Below, piece after piece: positions 9,707 through 19,303 of a DNA stretch of 64,000 bases. The notes under the pieces are model-generated. The model was not told the DNA's origin. It saw only the letters and a program-made list of their open reading frames with translations, and searched no databases. A program made the translations under genes and the position numbers. Every line of letters starts with the position of its first letter. The stretch's first letter is position 1. The DNA comes from Bacteroides xylanisolvens XB1A (GTDB lineage: Bacteria > Bacteroidota > Bacteroidia > Bacteroidales > Bacteroidaceae), in contig NC_021017.1 of NCBI RefSeq assembly GCF_000210075.1, forward strand, positions 4,298,725 through 4,362,724, given 5' to 3'.

Positions 9707-10591
9707 TTATTTCACAGGTTCTATTGTGTATCCTTGGCTTTTTAGCAACTTTAATAATCCTTTTTCTCCAGGAAGGTGCAGGGCGCCTACCGCAACAAAA
9801 GTCGGAGCGGCTTTCATGATAGCCGGTAATTTTTCAGCCCATATTTTATTACGGTTGTAAATAAGGGCATCTTCTTCGCTGGGAAGTGCGTCGCATTGAT
9901 TACCTTTGCGCTCTTCGCTGATTTTGAACATAGTGTTCAAATCCTGTTTCATGTAAGCGTTCGTGAGCTTTTTTAGGTTTTCTACTTCTGCTTCTATATT
10001 ATTAAGAGTGCACATGAGTAGCTGTGCTTGTCGTTGTAGTGAACTACCGTTGAAAAGCAGGTTGAATTGGAATTCGGCAGTTTCCAGACCGTCCACCTTT
10101 TTTCCGTTTTGGGCGGCTTGGCTTTGAAAGAACGTGTCGAGTTGCTCTTGCGGGTTGAACTTTCCTACATGTTTTACGTAAGCCATTACCACTACATTAT
10201 TCAACAGGAAGGCAGGTTTTAGCTTCGGAGCCATATTTAAGTCTACCATCAGGTTTTCTTTGCAGAATTTGTTAGCACTCTCAAAGTCTTCCGGAGAAAG
10301 GAGGGAGGTCAGTGTGGTATCACTTTCAATCATCATTGCTTTTTGCATCTTTCCCATGGTGGCGGGCGACTGCATTTCCGACATTTTCAGTTCTCCATAC
10401 ACCTGTTGCGTTTCATTCATCGCTTTTTGAAGTCCGGCAATGCTGTCCATGATGCTGAATGGTGCCAGGTGATGAGTACCTATGATGTAGGAAGGTTGGG
10501 TTAGTCCGTTACCGGACACTTTCCATAAAAGTTGTGCATTGGCACTGAATGCCACACAGATAAATATAACTGCTCCGATGAATGATTTCAT
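9707..10591 (-). CDS. TraB/GumN family protein
   Basis: A 294-residue exported protein with a signal peptide (FIGAVIFICVAFSANAQ). The TraB/GumN hallmarks are SYIIGTHHLAPFS near residue 33 and FVAVGALHLPGEKGLLKLL near the C terminus, with a YGEL segment between. The family is related to Tiki-type metalloproteases and carries GxxH motifs at both ends; activity in bacteria is mostly untested. It sits 26 bp after the NlpC/P60 gene and likely shares an envelope-related transcript. Confidence 0.82.
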   Translation of the reverse strand: MKSFIGAVIFICVAFSANAQLLWKVSGNGLTQPSYIIGTHHLAPFSIMDSIAGLQKAMNETQQVYGELKMSEMQSPATMGKMQKAMMIESDTTLTSLLSPEDFESANKFCKENLMVDLNMAPKLKPAFLLNNVVVMAYVKHVGKFNPQEQLDTFFQSQAAQNGKKVDGLETAEFQFNLLFNGSSLQRQAQLLMCTLNNIEAEVENLKKLTNAYMKQDLNTMFKISEERKGNQCDALPSEEDALIYNRNKIWAEKLPAIMKAAPTFVAVGALHLPGEKGLLKLLKSQGYTIEPVK

Positions 10592-10617
10592 AATTTTATA
10601 TCATTAGAAGTTGATAA

Positions 10618-11130
10618 TTAACGTATTCTGCCTCCGCTTATCCAGTGTTTGGTATAATAACTCTCGTTCAAGTTGCTGACGATCACTCCTTTACTGGTAC
10701 TGGAATGAATGAACTTTCCGTTTTTCAGATAAATACCTACATGAGCTACTTTCTTTTTTGAACGGCTACTGGTAAAGAATACCAAGTCTCCTTCCCGAAG
10801 GTTTCGCTTAGCGACCTTATTACTTTCTTTTTTCAAGTCCTCTGTATTGCGTGGCACTTGGGTGCGGTATACCTTTCGATACACTTGATAAACCAGCCCC
10901 GAACAATCTGTTCCTCGTTTAGAATCACCTCCACCACGATAAGGAACCCCTATCCAATCGGCTGCTTCGAGATAGAGCTTATGATTATCTTCCAGATTGA
11001 CATCTACACCTAATAAAATAGAAGCTCGTGCCAATGCTTGATAGTCCAGCCGGGGAGCGGAAGTGCGACAGGAACTAAATGTAGCAGCCAGCCCAACTAA
11101 TAGATAGATAAATCTTAATTTTGCCTTCAT
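10618..11130 (-). CDS. NlpC/P60 family lipoprotein (C40 peptidase)
   Basis: A murein endopeptidase-like lipoprotein. Counting from the ATG at 11130 the lipobox ends at Cys21 (TFSSC); an upstream in-frame Met at 11148 would add six residues. Catalytic Cys lies in GTDCSGLVYQVY and the His in AHVGIYLKNGKFIHSS, with the usual WIGVPYRGGG lead-in. It is the short Spr/MepS-like form, expected to cut D-glutamyl-meso-DAP or DAP-D-Ala cross-links in the periplasm. It precedes the TraB-like gene. Confidence 0.88.
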   Translation of the reverse strand: MKAKLRFIYLLVGLAATFSSCRTSAPRLDYQALARASILLGVDVNLEDNHKLYLEAADWIGVPYRGGGDSKRGTDCSGLVYQVYRKVYRTQVPRNTEDLKKESNKVAKRNLREGDLVFFTSSRSKKKVAHVGIYLKNGKFIHSSTSKGVIVSNLNESYYTKHWISGGRIR

Positions 11131-11185
11131 CAACTGTATCTCAATCATAAATCATAAATCACAACTCATAACTCATAAATCTCCC

Positions 11186-11902
11186 TCACTCTTCTTCTAC
11201 ATTAAAATAATCCTCCAGTTCTTTTTCTGCGGAGTTATCTTCGTTGATAATATCCCGGATGATGACCCCGTGTTCCAGTAAAGCGATCCGTGGACATACA
11301 TCTACGGTATGATTGAGGTTGTGACTGGATATGATAACCGTAGCCTGATGCTCCTCGTTGTATTTCTTGAGCAGATGTTTAATGATAGACTGCGAACTTG
11401 GATCAAGGAAATTGAACGGTTCATCCAAGATTAATAATTGCGGATAATGAAGCATGGCGGAGATAATTCCGATCTTTTGCTTGTTACCGGCAGAGTAGTT
11501 GCGAATTAATTTTTTGTGTCCGATTACTTCTCCGCTCATAAAGCGTTCGAAAGGGACAAGTCGTTCGTCTACTTCTTCTTTCTTGAGCCCATACATTTTC
11601 CCGATGAAATAGAAATATTCTTCCGGAGTGAGATAATCGATCAGGAAGCCATCGTCAATGAAAGCACCGGTAATGCTTTTCCAGTCTTCACTCTGGCTGA
11701 CATCAATATCATTTATAATCACTTTTCCATCGTCTGCTTTCAGCAGATCCAACATCAATCGGAAAAGAGTTGTTTTACCGGCACCGTTGTTACCCACCAA
11801 TCCGAGCATGTCGCCTTGATTGATTTCGTAATGTTCTATGTCTACGGCAACCTTTTCACCGAAATTCTTTTTAAGTTTATCAATGGTAATCATGATCTTC
11901 AA
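11186..11902 (-). CDS. ABC transporter ATP-binding protein
   Basis: 238 residues with Walker A VGNNGAGKTTL, an atypical signature NYSAGNKQKIG in place of LSGGQ, and Walker B LLILDEPFNFLDP followed by the switch His in SSHN. The translation may start at the second Met (11893). It lies 29 bp after a polytopic DUF5687 protein, so the two probably form an exporter-like complex of the ABC-2 kind. Substrate unknown. Confidence 0.88.
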   Translation of the reverse strand: MKIMITIDKLKKNFGEKVAVDIEHYEINQGDMLGLVGNNGAGKTTLFRLMLDLLKADDGKVIINDIDVSQSEDWKSITGAFIDDGFLIDYLTPEEYFYFIGKMYGLKKEEVDERLVPFERFMSGEVIGHKKLIRNYSAGNKQKIGIISAMLHYPQLLILDEPFNFLDPSSQSIIKHLLKKYNEEHQATVIISSHNLNHTVDVCPRIALLEHGVIIRDIINEDNSAEKELEDYFNVEEE

Positions 11903-11931
11903 TGTTTATATAGTTAATGATTCATGAACGT

Positions 11932-13425
11932 TTATTGGCGGCTGTCTCTGAAGCCTTCCATATTTTCGTACCGCCGTTTCATGAAGCGATGATATACATT
12001 TTTTATCCATAAAGGGGAGGTCAGGGTAAATCCGAGACCAATCACTAACAGGATTGTGTAAGTGATTGTTTCTCCCAAAAGTGCATTTAACAGGCTATAT
12101 AAGATAAGCGGTACGCCGAAAGCACCGAAATTGACTAGCATCTGTATGGCGCTATTGTTTTGTCGGCTTGTCACTTTTTCGTTCAGAGGTACTGTCTGTT
12201 TGTTGTAAACAGCCAGTTGGAAGAAGCAGAAATAGATAAAGCCAATGGTATAGAAAAACCAAGCAAAAGCACCCAGTAAGGTAAGTTTGTTCATGATGAT
12301 AGCGGGGATCATCAGTATGAAAGGTATAATCTCACCAATACTGTATGTGTAATATTTAGCTTTCAGCAAACTCATAATCGATTCTTTGCGAGACATCAGA
12401 CCATCAATGTAGTTGCCTTCGAATGACATTATCTGTGAAAGGATAATCATTCCGAATACGGCAAAGTTATACACACAAATAAAAGAGGTCATGAAATTAC
12501 CGTCATAGACACTGGAAAAGCTAAGTGCAACGGAGAAAGCTACAATTACGATAGAGATATTGCGTAGTGCACCTTTGCAGCGGCGGTTACGTAGAAGCAT
12601 TTTCAGTTCCAGCCGCATATATTCGCCCACTTCTCCGTAGCGTTCGAAGAATTTATATTCGGAGACGTGTTTTATTTGGGTATCATCCACTTTGGCTAGC
12701 TCTGCATAAATCAGCCCGGACATGATTTTGCGGTTAATCAGCCATAAAAGGGCAATCACAAGTATGGTGCCGAGAAAATAGAAAATGTTTCCCTGTATAT
12801 ATCCGTCTCCCAGATCCATGAAGAAATAGAAGAGGGGACTATCTTCGGGAATAAAAAGAAGGCAGCCTATTCCACCGTAGAAAGCGATAGGTAATAGAAT
12901 CCACCAAATACGTTCGTTGATAAGAGTGCGGCAAAGCAAGTACCAGTAATTGTTGGCAATAATTAATAGCAGGATACCGATAAGATAGGTGATAACACCG
13001 GAGATACCGAAAAACTTGGTAATAGTGATGAAGGAAAAAGGGACAAATAGAAACAACCAGAACAGGTTGAACAGACTTAGTCCCGAGCGGATCAGTAAAA
13101 AGTCGATGACACGAATTCGTTTAACCGGCAACAGGAGGTAAGGTTTTACCTCCTGTGTCGGTGTTTTTTGTAACGGAACACGCAACAGGAAGTCCAGTGC
13201 CAGGATAAAGATCAGAACCACTGCGTTCATTACATGATATGGTTCCCGGTTGGGAACCATATCTGAAAAACCGAACGCGAATGTCGTACCGAAGAATATC
13301 AGGTAACCGGCCCAAAATGCGCCCATGACATAACCGAGTATTTTAGCAACTTTGTTCTTTTCATACATCGGATGCCGTTTGGCGGCGAGCCTTCCATGTT
13401 TACGTAATTCGTTGAATATCATCAT
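11932..13425 (-). CDS. DUF5687 family polytopic membrane protein
   Basis: 497 residues with about 10-12 hydrophobic segments, the first near residues 30-55 and pairs of segments through the C terminus. This is the membrane partner of the ATPase at 11186-11902 (29-bp gap) and resembles ABC-2 permeases in layout; DUF5687 is a Bacteroidota family without an assigned substrate. The M16 peptidase gene lies 24 bp upstream, so all three may be co-transcribed. Confidence 0.8.
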   Translation of the reverse strand: MMIFNELRKHGRLAAKRHPMYEKNKVAKILGYVMGAFWAGYLIFFGTTFAFGFSDMVPNREPYHVMNAVVLIFILALDFLLRVPLQKTPTQEVKPYLLLPVKRIRVIDFLLIRSGLSLFNLFWLFLFVPFSFITITKFFGISGVITYLIGILLLIIANNYWYLLCRTLINERIWWILLPIAFYGGIGCLLFIPEDSPLFYFFMDLGDGYIQGNIFYFLGTILVIALLWLINRKIMSGLIYAELAKVDDTQIKHVSEYKFFERYGEVGEYMRLELKMLLRNRRCKGALRNISIVIVAFSVALSFSSVYDGNFMTSFICVYNFAVFGMIILSQIMSFEGNYIDGLMSRKESIMSLLKAKYYTYSIGEIIPFILMIPAIIMNKLTLLGAFAWFFYTIGFIYFCFFQLAVYNKQTVPLNEKVTSRQNNSAIQMLVNFGAFGVPLILYSLLNALLGETITYTILLVIGLGFTLTSPLWIKNVYHRFMKRRYENMEGFRDSRQ

Positions 13426-13449
13426 TCAGTAGATATACTAGAGAAATAT

Positions 13450-16287
13450 TTATTTGTTTTCTTCCGGTACAGTCATAATGACTTGAATTTCGTTGTTCTG
13501 TTTCAGCAACTTGGCAAGGAAGTCTTGTACTTCTTTAGCAGTGATGCTGTTGACCAACTTTTCATAGTCTTTTGTATTATCGACACCGGTGTAGAAGTAT
13601 TCGTCCATGTTATTGAGCCAGTAGCCATTTTCTTTTTGGGCGTCTTTATACTTCTTCAGCATATATTCTCTGATCTTCTGCATGTGTTCGGCAGACGGAC
13701 CTTCTTTGGCCATTTTGTGGAGTTGTTCCACAACGATCGCAGAAAGGTGGTCTTTCTTGGCAGGATCAGTCTGGAATACGATTTGAAGCGCCAATTCTTC
13801 TTTCGGATATTTACCTAGGCTGCCGTTACAGCTTACGCCGTATGTACCACCTTCTTTTTCACGGATTTCTGCTGTGTAAACCAAATCCAGAGCCTGATCT
13901 AAGAAGCTAAGCAGGACATTGTTGCGCAAGTCGTATTTGCAACTACCACTATAAAGGAACATGATGGTAGCCATCGGAGTTTCCTGTGCTTTTGCGAATA
14001 CATTCTTGATCTGTCCTTTGCGGATATCCATGTGGTTGTCCTTGAAAGTCTCTTTACGGTTGATAGATGGCAGGCTACCCAGATATTTGGCGATCAACGG
14101 TTTCATCGTTGCCAAATCTACATTTCCCACCAGGTAGAAAGTAAAGTCGCTTGCGTCTTTGTAGCGGTCTTTGTACATTTCGAGAATACGGTCGTAGTTG
14201 ATCTGGTCTACCATATATTCTTTCATTCGGATAGCACGCGGATGATGACCATATAATACACTTGTAATAGTGTCACTGAAAGCAGTCATCGGGTTGGCAT
14301 CCGCATTTTGAAGTTCGGCTTTCAAACGGTTCTTGTAAGATTCGAATGCTTCATTGTCCTTGCGTGGAGAAGTGAAAGTCAGATAAGTGAGCTGCATCAT
14401 TGTCTCAAAATCTTTCGGAACACAGCTACCGGAAACCGTTTCTGTTGTATTACCGATACCGGCAGCCACGTTTGCACGTTTACCGGCAAGAGCTTTACCC
14501 AAGTCAACCTTGCTGAAATTACCGATACCACCCACCAGGGCTACTCCGTTTAATTGAGCAATATTGATGATCTCTTCGTTCGGGAATATGCTCGTACCAC
14601 CGAAACTTACCCCTTTCATAACAATTTGGTCAGCTTTGAAATCAGTAGGCTTCACATATACAGTTACACCGTTGGAAAGCACTAACTTAGTCGTACCATA
14701 AATGTCTCCGGCTTTTTCAGAAACAATTTTGCCACCTTTCAGTTCTTCCGAGATCAGCGGTTCGTTAGAGACTTTGTCTTCATAAGGCTTCAAGTCGAAT
14801 GACTTCATTTGTTTCAGCAGAGCGGCAATCTCTTCTTTGGTAGGATATTTCACTCCTTCTTTTTCCGGACCGGCCAACAGAACTACCTGGTTATTATCAG
14901 TAATCAGTTGTTGCATGATCTGGTTAACAGCTTCTACCGGAATATTCGGAGCCAGTTTGTTCAGGAGCGTATATTCAACTTCGATTCCCGGAATCGGTTC
15001 TTTATCAAGGAAGTTGTTAACGTATTCGTTGACATAAGAGCCGCTTTTGGTTTTTTCGCGTTCGTTGTAAGCAGATTCTACGGCTTGCAGATAGTTGGCG
15101 CGTGCGCGGTCATATTCTGTTGGCGTAAATCCGAAGCGGCGTGCGCGTTCTGCTTCTTCCAGGATAGTCTTCGTAGCTAAATCGATTCCGTCGATTTTGC
15201 TGCTTGCGCTGATACTGAATGCTTCTTTAGTTTTGGCAAGGAAATATTCTCCATATTCTGCACCGGCACTTGTGAAAGGAGGATTAGCAGTCTGGCGAAG
15301 TTCGTTCAAACGGTTGTTCAGCATATTCATAGCCATGCTGACCATGTAGTTCGTTGCGTAATAAGCGATGGTATTTTTCAAAGAATCCGGGGTAGCATCT
15401 TGTTTGAAGAAGATGTTGACAGAAGGATTTTTCACTTCTTTGTCAGTTCCGATATAGATAAGCGGTTCCTGATTGTCTGCTACCGGATAGTAGATACGTT
15501 CGGCCGGATTTACCGGAGCTTTTACGTCTGCGAATACTTTTTTAAGTTTGGCTTCAATTTCATCTACGTTGATGTCACCTACAATAACGATACCTTGCAG
15601 GTCCGGACGATACCATTTGGCGTAATAATCGCGGATATCCTGATACGGGAAGTTGTTGATAACGTCAATGCTTCCGATAGGCATACAGTCTGAATATTTA
15701 GAATCCGGATACATTGTAGACTGTGCATCAGTCATGATACGAAGCATACCGCTGTTGCGGCTTCTCCATTCTTCACGGATTACGCCACGTTCTTTGTCTA
15801 TTTCCTTGTCAGCAAGATCGATAGCGCTCGACCAGTCATGAAGGATAAGCAGGCAAGAGTCTACTACATTGATATTTTCAGTTGGTACGTTGCTGATATT
15901 ATATACCGTTTGGTCGACACTGGTATATGCATTCAGGTTCGTTCCGAACTTGATACCTTTTGTTTCACACCAAGGTACGATACCGAGTCCGGTTTCATCA
16001 CCCGGGAAGTGTTTGGTTCCATTGAAAGCCATGTGTTCCAGGAAGTGAGCCAAACCACGTTGTTGCGGTTCCTCAAGGATAGAACCTACTTTCTGTGCGA
16101 TGTAGAATTCTACTCGTTTTTCAGGAAGTGCATTGTGTCGAATGTAATAGGTAAGCCCGTTGTCCAGTTTACCGATGCGGACGTTTTTGTCCACAGGCAG
16201 TTCTTGCATGGGTTGTGCAAGTACGAGCTGGAAATTGCAGCATATAAAAAGGACTGCAATAAATAATCCACGTAATAAATGTTTCAT
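13450..16287 (-). CDS. M16 family zinc metallopeptidase (PqqL-like)
   Basis: A 945-residue exported peptidase with a signal peptide cleaved near residue 25. The inverted zinc motif HxxEH is at His81-Glu84-His85 (HFLEHMAFNG), and the distal Glu is in the following helix (DKERGVIREEWRSR). The length holds two M16 pairs, the form of insulysin/pitrilysin-like clamshell enzymes that digest peptides in the periplasm. The C-terminal half lacks the zinc motif, as usual. Confidence 0.93.
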   Translation of the reverse strand: MKHLLRGLFIAVLFICCNFQLVLAQPMQELPVDKNVRIGKLDNGLTYYIRHNALPEKRVEFYIAQKVGSILEEPQQRGLAHFLEHMAFNGTKHFPGDETGLGIVPWCETKGIKFGTNLNAYTSVDQTVYNISNVPTENINVVDSCLLILHDWSSAIDLADKEIDKERGVIREEWRSRNSGMLRIMTDAQSTMYPDSKYSDCMPIGSIDVINNFPYQDIRDYYAKWYRPDLQGIVIVGDINVDEIEAKLKKVFADVKAPVNPAERIYYPVADNQEPLIYIGTDKEVKNPSVNIFFKQDATPDSLKNTIAYYATNYMVSMAMNMLNNRLNELRQTANPPFTSAGAEYGEYFLAKTKEAFSISASSKIDGIDLATKTILEEAERARRFGFTPTEYDRARANYLQAVESAYNEREKTKSGSYVNEYVNNFLDKEPIPGIEVEYTLLNKLAPNIPVEAVNQIMQQLITDNNQVVLLAGPEKEGVKYPTKEEIAALLKQMKSFDLKPYEDKVSNEPLISEELKGGKIVSEKAGDIYGTTKLVLSNGVTVYVKPTDFKADQIVMKGVSFGGTSIFPNEEIINIAQLNGVALVGGIGNFSKVDLGKALAGKRANVAAGIGNTTETVSGSCVPKDFETMMQLTYLTFTSPRKDNEAFESYKNRLKAELQNADANPMTAFSDTITSVLYGHHPRAIRMKEYMVDQINYDRILEMYKDRYKDASDFTFYLVGNVDLATMKPLIAKYLGSLPSINRKETFKDNHMDIRKGQIKNVFAKAQETPMATIMFLYSGSCKYDLRNNVLLSFLDQALDLVYTAEIREKEGGTYGVSCNGSLGKYPKEELALQIVFQTDPAKKDHLSAIVVEQLHKMAKEGPSAEHMQKIREYMLKKYKDAQKENGYWLNNMDEYFYTGVDNTKDYEKLVNSITAKEVQDFLAKLLKQNNEIQVIMTVPEENK

Positions 16288-16368
16288 GTTCTATTTAGTT
16301 TAAATAAATATTTCTTTGTTATTTGTCGTCGTGTTTGGTTGTAAATCACAAATAGACAGGGAAAAGAG

Positions 16369-17169
16369 TTATTTTATAGCTTCCCGTATCCTGACTAACT
16401 TCGTTAACAGCCCTTCCAGAAGGTCTAACTTTAGCATATTGGCACCGTCACTTTTAGCTACCGCAGGATTCTCATGTGTCTCAATGAATATCCCGTCAGC
16501 ACCCACAGCGATACCTGCTTTAGCTACAGTCTCTATCAGTTGCGGCATTCCACCGGTTACTCCACTGGTCTGGTTGGGCTGCTGCAGGGAATGGGTGACA
16601 TCCAGAATAACCGGATAACCGAATGATTGCATTTCAGGGATGCCGCGATAGTCTACAACAAGATCCTGATAACCGAAAGTCGTTCCGCGTTCGGTAAGCA
16701 TCACATTTTTATTTCCTGCTTCCACCACTTTATCGGCAGCAAACTGCATTGCCAGCGGAGAAAGGAACTGTCCTTTTTTGATGTTAATTGTTTTTCCGGT
16801 TTTCGCTGCTGCAACCAATAAATCGGTCTGGCGGCAAAGGAAAGCCGGGATCTGAAGTACATCTACATATTCGGCTGCCATAGCTGCTTCATCTGCACTG
16901 TGAATATCTGTCACAGTCGGAACTCCGAAAGTTTCATGTACCTTTCTTAATACTTTGAGTGCTTTTTCGTCACCGATACCTGTAAACGAATCCAGACGTG
17001 AGCGGTTAGCCTTGCGGTAAGAGCCTTTGAATACGTATGGAATTTGTAGAGCTTCGGTGATTTTTACTACTCGTTCGGCAATGCGCATTGCCATCTCTTC
17101 ACCTTCTATAACGCATGGACCTGCCAACAGAAAGAAGTTACCGGCAGGATTGTTCTTAAGTTCTATCAT
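16369..17169 (-). CDS. kdsA: 3-deoxy-8-phosphooctulonate synthase
   Basis: Condenses PEP with arabinose 5-phosphate to give KDO-8-phosphate for lipid A-core assembly. The 266-residue protein has LLAGPCVIEGEEMA at the start, KGSYRKANRSRLDSFTG for substrate binding, the DIHS segment and LTERGTTFGYQDLVVD. Standard length and start. A short inverted repeat lies upstream. Confidence 0.96.
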   Translation of the reverse strand: MIELKNNPAGNFFLLAGPCVIEGEEMAMRIAERVVKITEALQIPYVFKGSYRKANRSRLDSFTGIGDEKALKVLRKVHETFGVPTVTDIHSADEAAMAAEYVDVLQIPAFLCRQTDLLVAAAKTGKTINIKKGQFLSPLAMQFAADKVVEAGNKNVMLTERGTTFGYQDLVVDYRGIPEMQSFGYPVILDVTHSLQQPNQTSGVTGGMPQLIETVAKAGIAVGADGIFIETHENPAVAKSDGANMLKLDLLEGLLTKLVRIREAIK

Positions 17170-17201
17170 TTTTCTTAATCTAATTATAAGTTTATGTTTC
17201 T

Positions 17202-17278
17202 GGCACGGATTACGCGAACTATACGGCTTTTGCAGATGTAGATTTACTAAAAAACGTGTAATCCGCGTAATCCGTGCC
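17202..17278. repeat. 15-bp inverted repeat of the GGATTAC family
   Basis: GGCACGGATTACGCG (17202-17216) is perfectly inverted at 17264-17278, and the right arm contains a second GTAATCC unit. It occupies the kdsA-lipid kinase gap and shares its core word with the larger repeat at 29217-29387. Confidence 0.75.
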
Positions 17279-17286
17279 TGAATTTA

Positions 17287-18213
17287 TCAATTTGGAATAA
17301 TAAGTGTTGTTTTTTCCGAAAGCACCCCTACTTCCAGCGGGAAATGTCTGGGCAACAACCGCCCGTCCAAATCCACAGCGGCGTTTTGTGCCCGGAGTAC
17401 TTTTACTTTCTTCGTCCGGTAGCTTTTCACTACCTTATGATTCAGGATTCTTCCCTGAATCAGCATCCATAGTCCGGAAATGATTTGCAGGAATTCCGGG
17501 CGGTAGATAACGGAGACATCCAGCCATCCGTTATAAGGAACGGCGCTAGGCGTCTGTCCCCATCCCCAGGCACTGCCTATGCATACGGTCATGATGCGTC
17601 CGCGGATATGCTCGTCGTTGATGCGGAGGTGCATCCTATAGAGTTTCCGTTCAAATATAAGAGAAAACAGGGCGGCCACGTAGGAAAGGAATTTCACCCC
17701 CCAGAAGCGTTTGGTCTGATCGGTGATTTTAACGATTCGTGCCCCCAGTCCGATATTAACAGCATTGAGGAAGTAGCGGCGTTGGTGTTCTTTTCCATCG
17801 TAGAAATTGCAGTACCCCACATCTATTTTCTTCAGCCGGTGATTAATGATACAGTCGACAGCCGGTTTATATTCGGTACTAAGCCCCCAATATTTGGCGA
17901 AGTCGTTTCCGATACCATTGGGAATCATGCCGAGAGCGATGTTTTCTTTATCTTCGGCATCGGATAGCATAATGCCGTTGATGGCATCATTTAATGCCCC
18001 ATCACCGCCCACAATGACAATCGTGCGATAACCATTGTTGGCCAAAATCTTGGCGAGACGTTCCACCGAACCGAAACCTTCGGATTGTACATAGTCATAG
18101 TCCACGCCTTTACTGTCCATGTACTCCTTAATTTCTTTCCAGCGCTTTTTTACCTTTCGGGTACCAGCTTTCGGGTTGTAAATCACTCCCCATTTCTTTG
18201 GTTCTACACTCAT
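17287..18213 (-). CDS. Diacylglycerol/lipid kinase family protein
   Basis: 308 residues with the DAGK catalytic motif VIVGGDGALNDAINGI near residue 67, preceded by the NPKAGTRKVKKRW nucleotide loop and followed by GMIPNGIGNDFAKYWG. This fits the YegS/DgkB/LCB5 superfamily, which phosphorylates diacylglycerol or sphingoid bases with ATP. Bacteroides makes sphingolipids, so either substrate is possible; sequence alone does not decide. It lies 58 bp after miaA. Confidence 0.85.
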   Translation of the reverse strand: MSVEPKKWGVIYNPKAGTRKVKKRWKEIKEYMDSKGVDYDYVQSEGFGSVERLAKILANNGYRTIVIVGGDGALNDAINGIMLSDAEDKENIALGMIPNGIGNDFAKYWGLSTEYKPAVDCIINHRLKKIDVGYCNFYDGKEHQRRYFLNAVNIGLGARIVKITDQTKRFWGVKFLSYVAALFSLIFERKLYRMHLRINDEHIRGRIMTVCIGSAWGWGQTPSAVPYNGWLDVSVIYRPEFLQIISGLWMLIQGRILNHKVVKSYRTKKVKVLRAQNAAVDLDGRLLPRHFPLEVGVLSEKTTLIIPN

Positions 18214-18270
18214 ATTCGTATATCTATCCTATTGTGTATTAAAAATCACACTATATAACTGACAAAGATA

Positions 18271-19191
18271 CTAAATCCCTTCCAGTTTCTCTTTTACAAA
18301 AGCTATCTTTTCTTTCATCGGCAGTTCCGCATTCATCCAATGGATGGTAAATCCTCTTCTTTCCATGCCGCGAAACCAGGTCATTTGCCGTTTGGCAAAC
18401 TGATGGATCGCAATTTCCAGACCGTTGAACATCTCTTCATAGGTTAGTTTTCCAATAACATACAATGTCAGGTATTTATATTCCAACCCATAATAGATTA
18501 AATCATCCGGCGCAATTCCTTGCTCGATCAATTGCCGCACTTCATCTACCATTCCTTCGTCCAACCGTTGTTTCAATCGGCGGGTGATCTTTTCACGACG
18601 CAGTTCCCGGTCAATATCCACTCCGATGATGAGGCTGTTCAATTCAGGAAACTCCCGTTCGGGAACCGGATGGGCAGCATAATATTCTTCAATCTCTATC
18701 GCACGGATAGCACGTTTCACGGTATCTACGTCGGTAGAATTGTGTAATGTTTTGTACCGGCCTAATATTTCCGTCAACTCTTCGAGCGAATGATTTGCCA
18801 AACGAATACGTAATTCAGGGTTTTCCGGCACGGGCATCAGCTTATATCCTTTCAATACGGATTCCAGATACATGCCTGTCCCTCCACATAAAACGGGGAG
18901 ACAGCCTTTTTGTTTGATTGATTCGTAAGAAATCAGGAAATCGCGTTGATATTCGAATACATTATATTTATATCCGGGATCTGCAATGTCGATTAAGTGG
19001 TAGGGGATTGTACGTCCGTTTACTGTATAGTCTGCCAAGTCTTTTCCCGTACCGAGATCCATCCCTCTGTATATCTGACGAGAGTCGGCACTGATAATTT
19101 CTGTATTGAGTTCATAGGCCAAGGCCGCGGCAAAGGGAGTTTTACCCGAGGCTGTAGGTCCGAGTATGGCGATTAAATCATAGTCCGGCAT
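18271..19191 (-). CDS. miaA: tRNA dimethylallyltransferase
   Basis: Transfers a dimethylallyl group to A37 of tRNAs reading UNN codons. The 306-residue product begins with a P-loop LGPTASGKTPFA, then SADSRQIYRGMDLGTGK, and has VLCGGTGMYLESVLKG and the tail FAKRQMTWFRG, all family hallmarks. Upstream lies the long palindromic non-coding block, so any promoter is close to or inside it. Confidence 0.96.
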   Translation of the reverse strand: MPDYDLIAILGPTASGKTPFAAALAYELNTEIISADSRQIYRGMDLGTGKDLADYTVNGRTIPYHLIDIADPGYKYNVFEYQRDFLISYESIKQKGCLPVLCGGTGMYLESVLKGYKLMPVPENPELRIRLANHSLEELTEILGRYKTLHNSTDVDTVKRAIRAIEIEEYYAAHPVPEREFPELNSLIIGVDIDRELRREKITRRLKQRLDEGMVDEVRQLIEQGIAPDDLIYYGLEYKYLTLYVIGKLTYEEMFNGLEIAIHQFAKRQMTWFRGMERRGFTIHWMNAELPMKEKIAFVKEKLEGI

Positions 19192-19303
19192 AGCTTCATT
19201 CTTTTATATCTGCAAAATTACGAAATAATTTTAACCTGTTTGATATTCAATCACTTTTTTATCAAGATAAGGAGAGGGAGAAGGATTCTTTATGTTTTCG
19301 TTC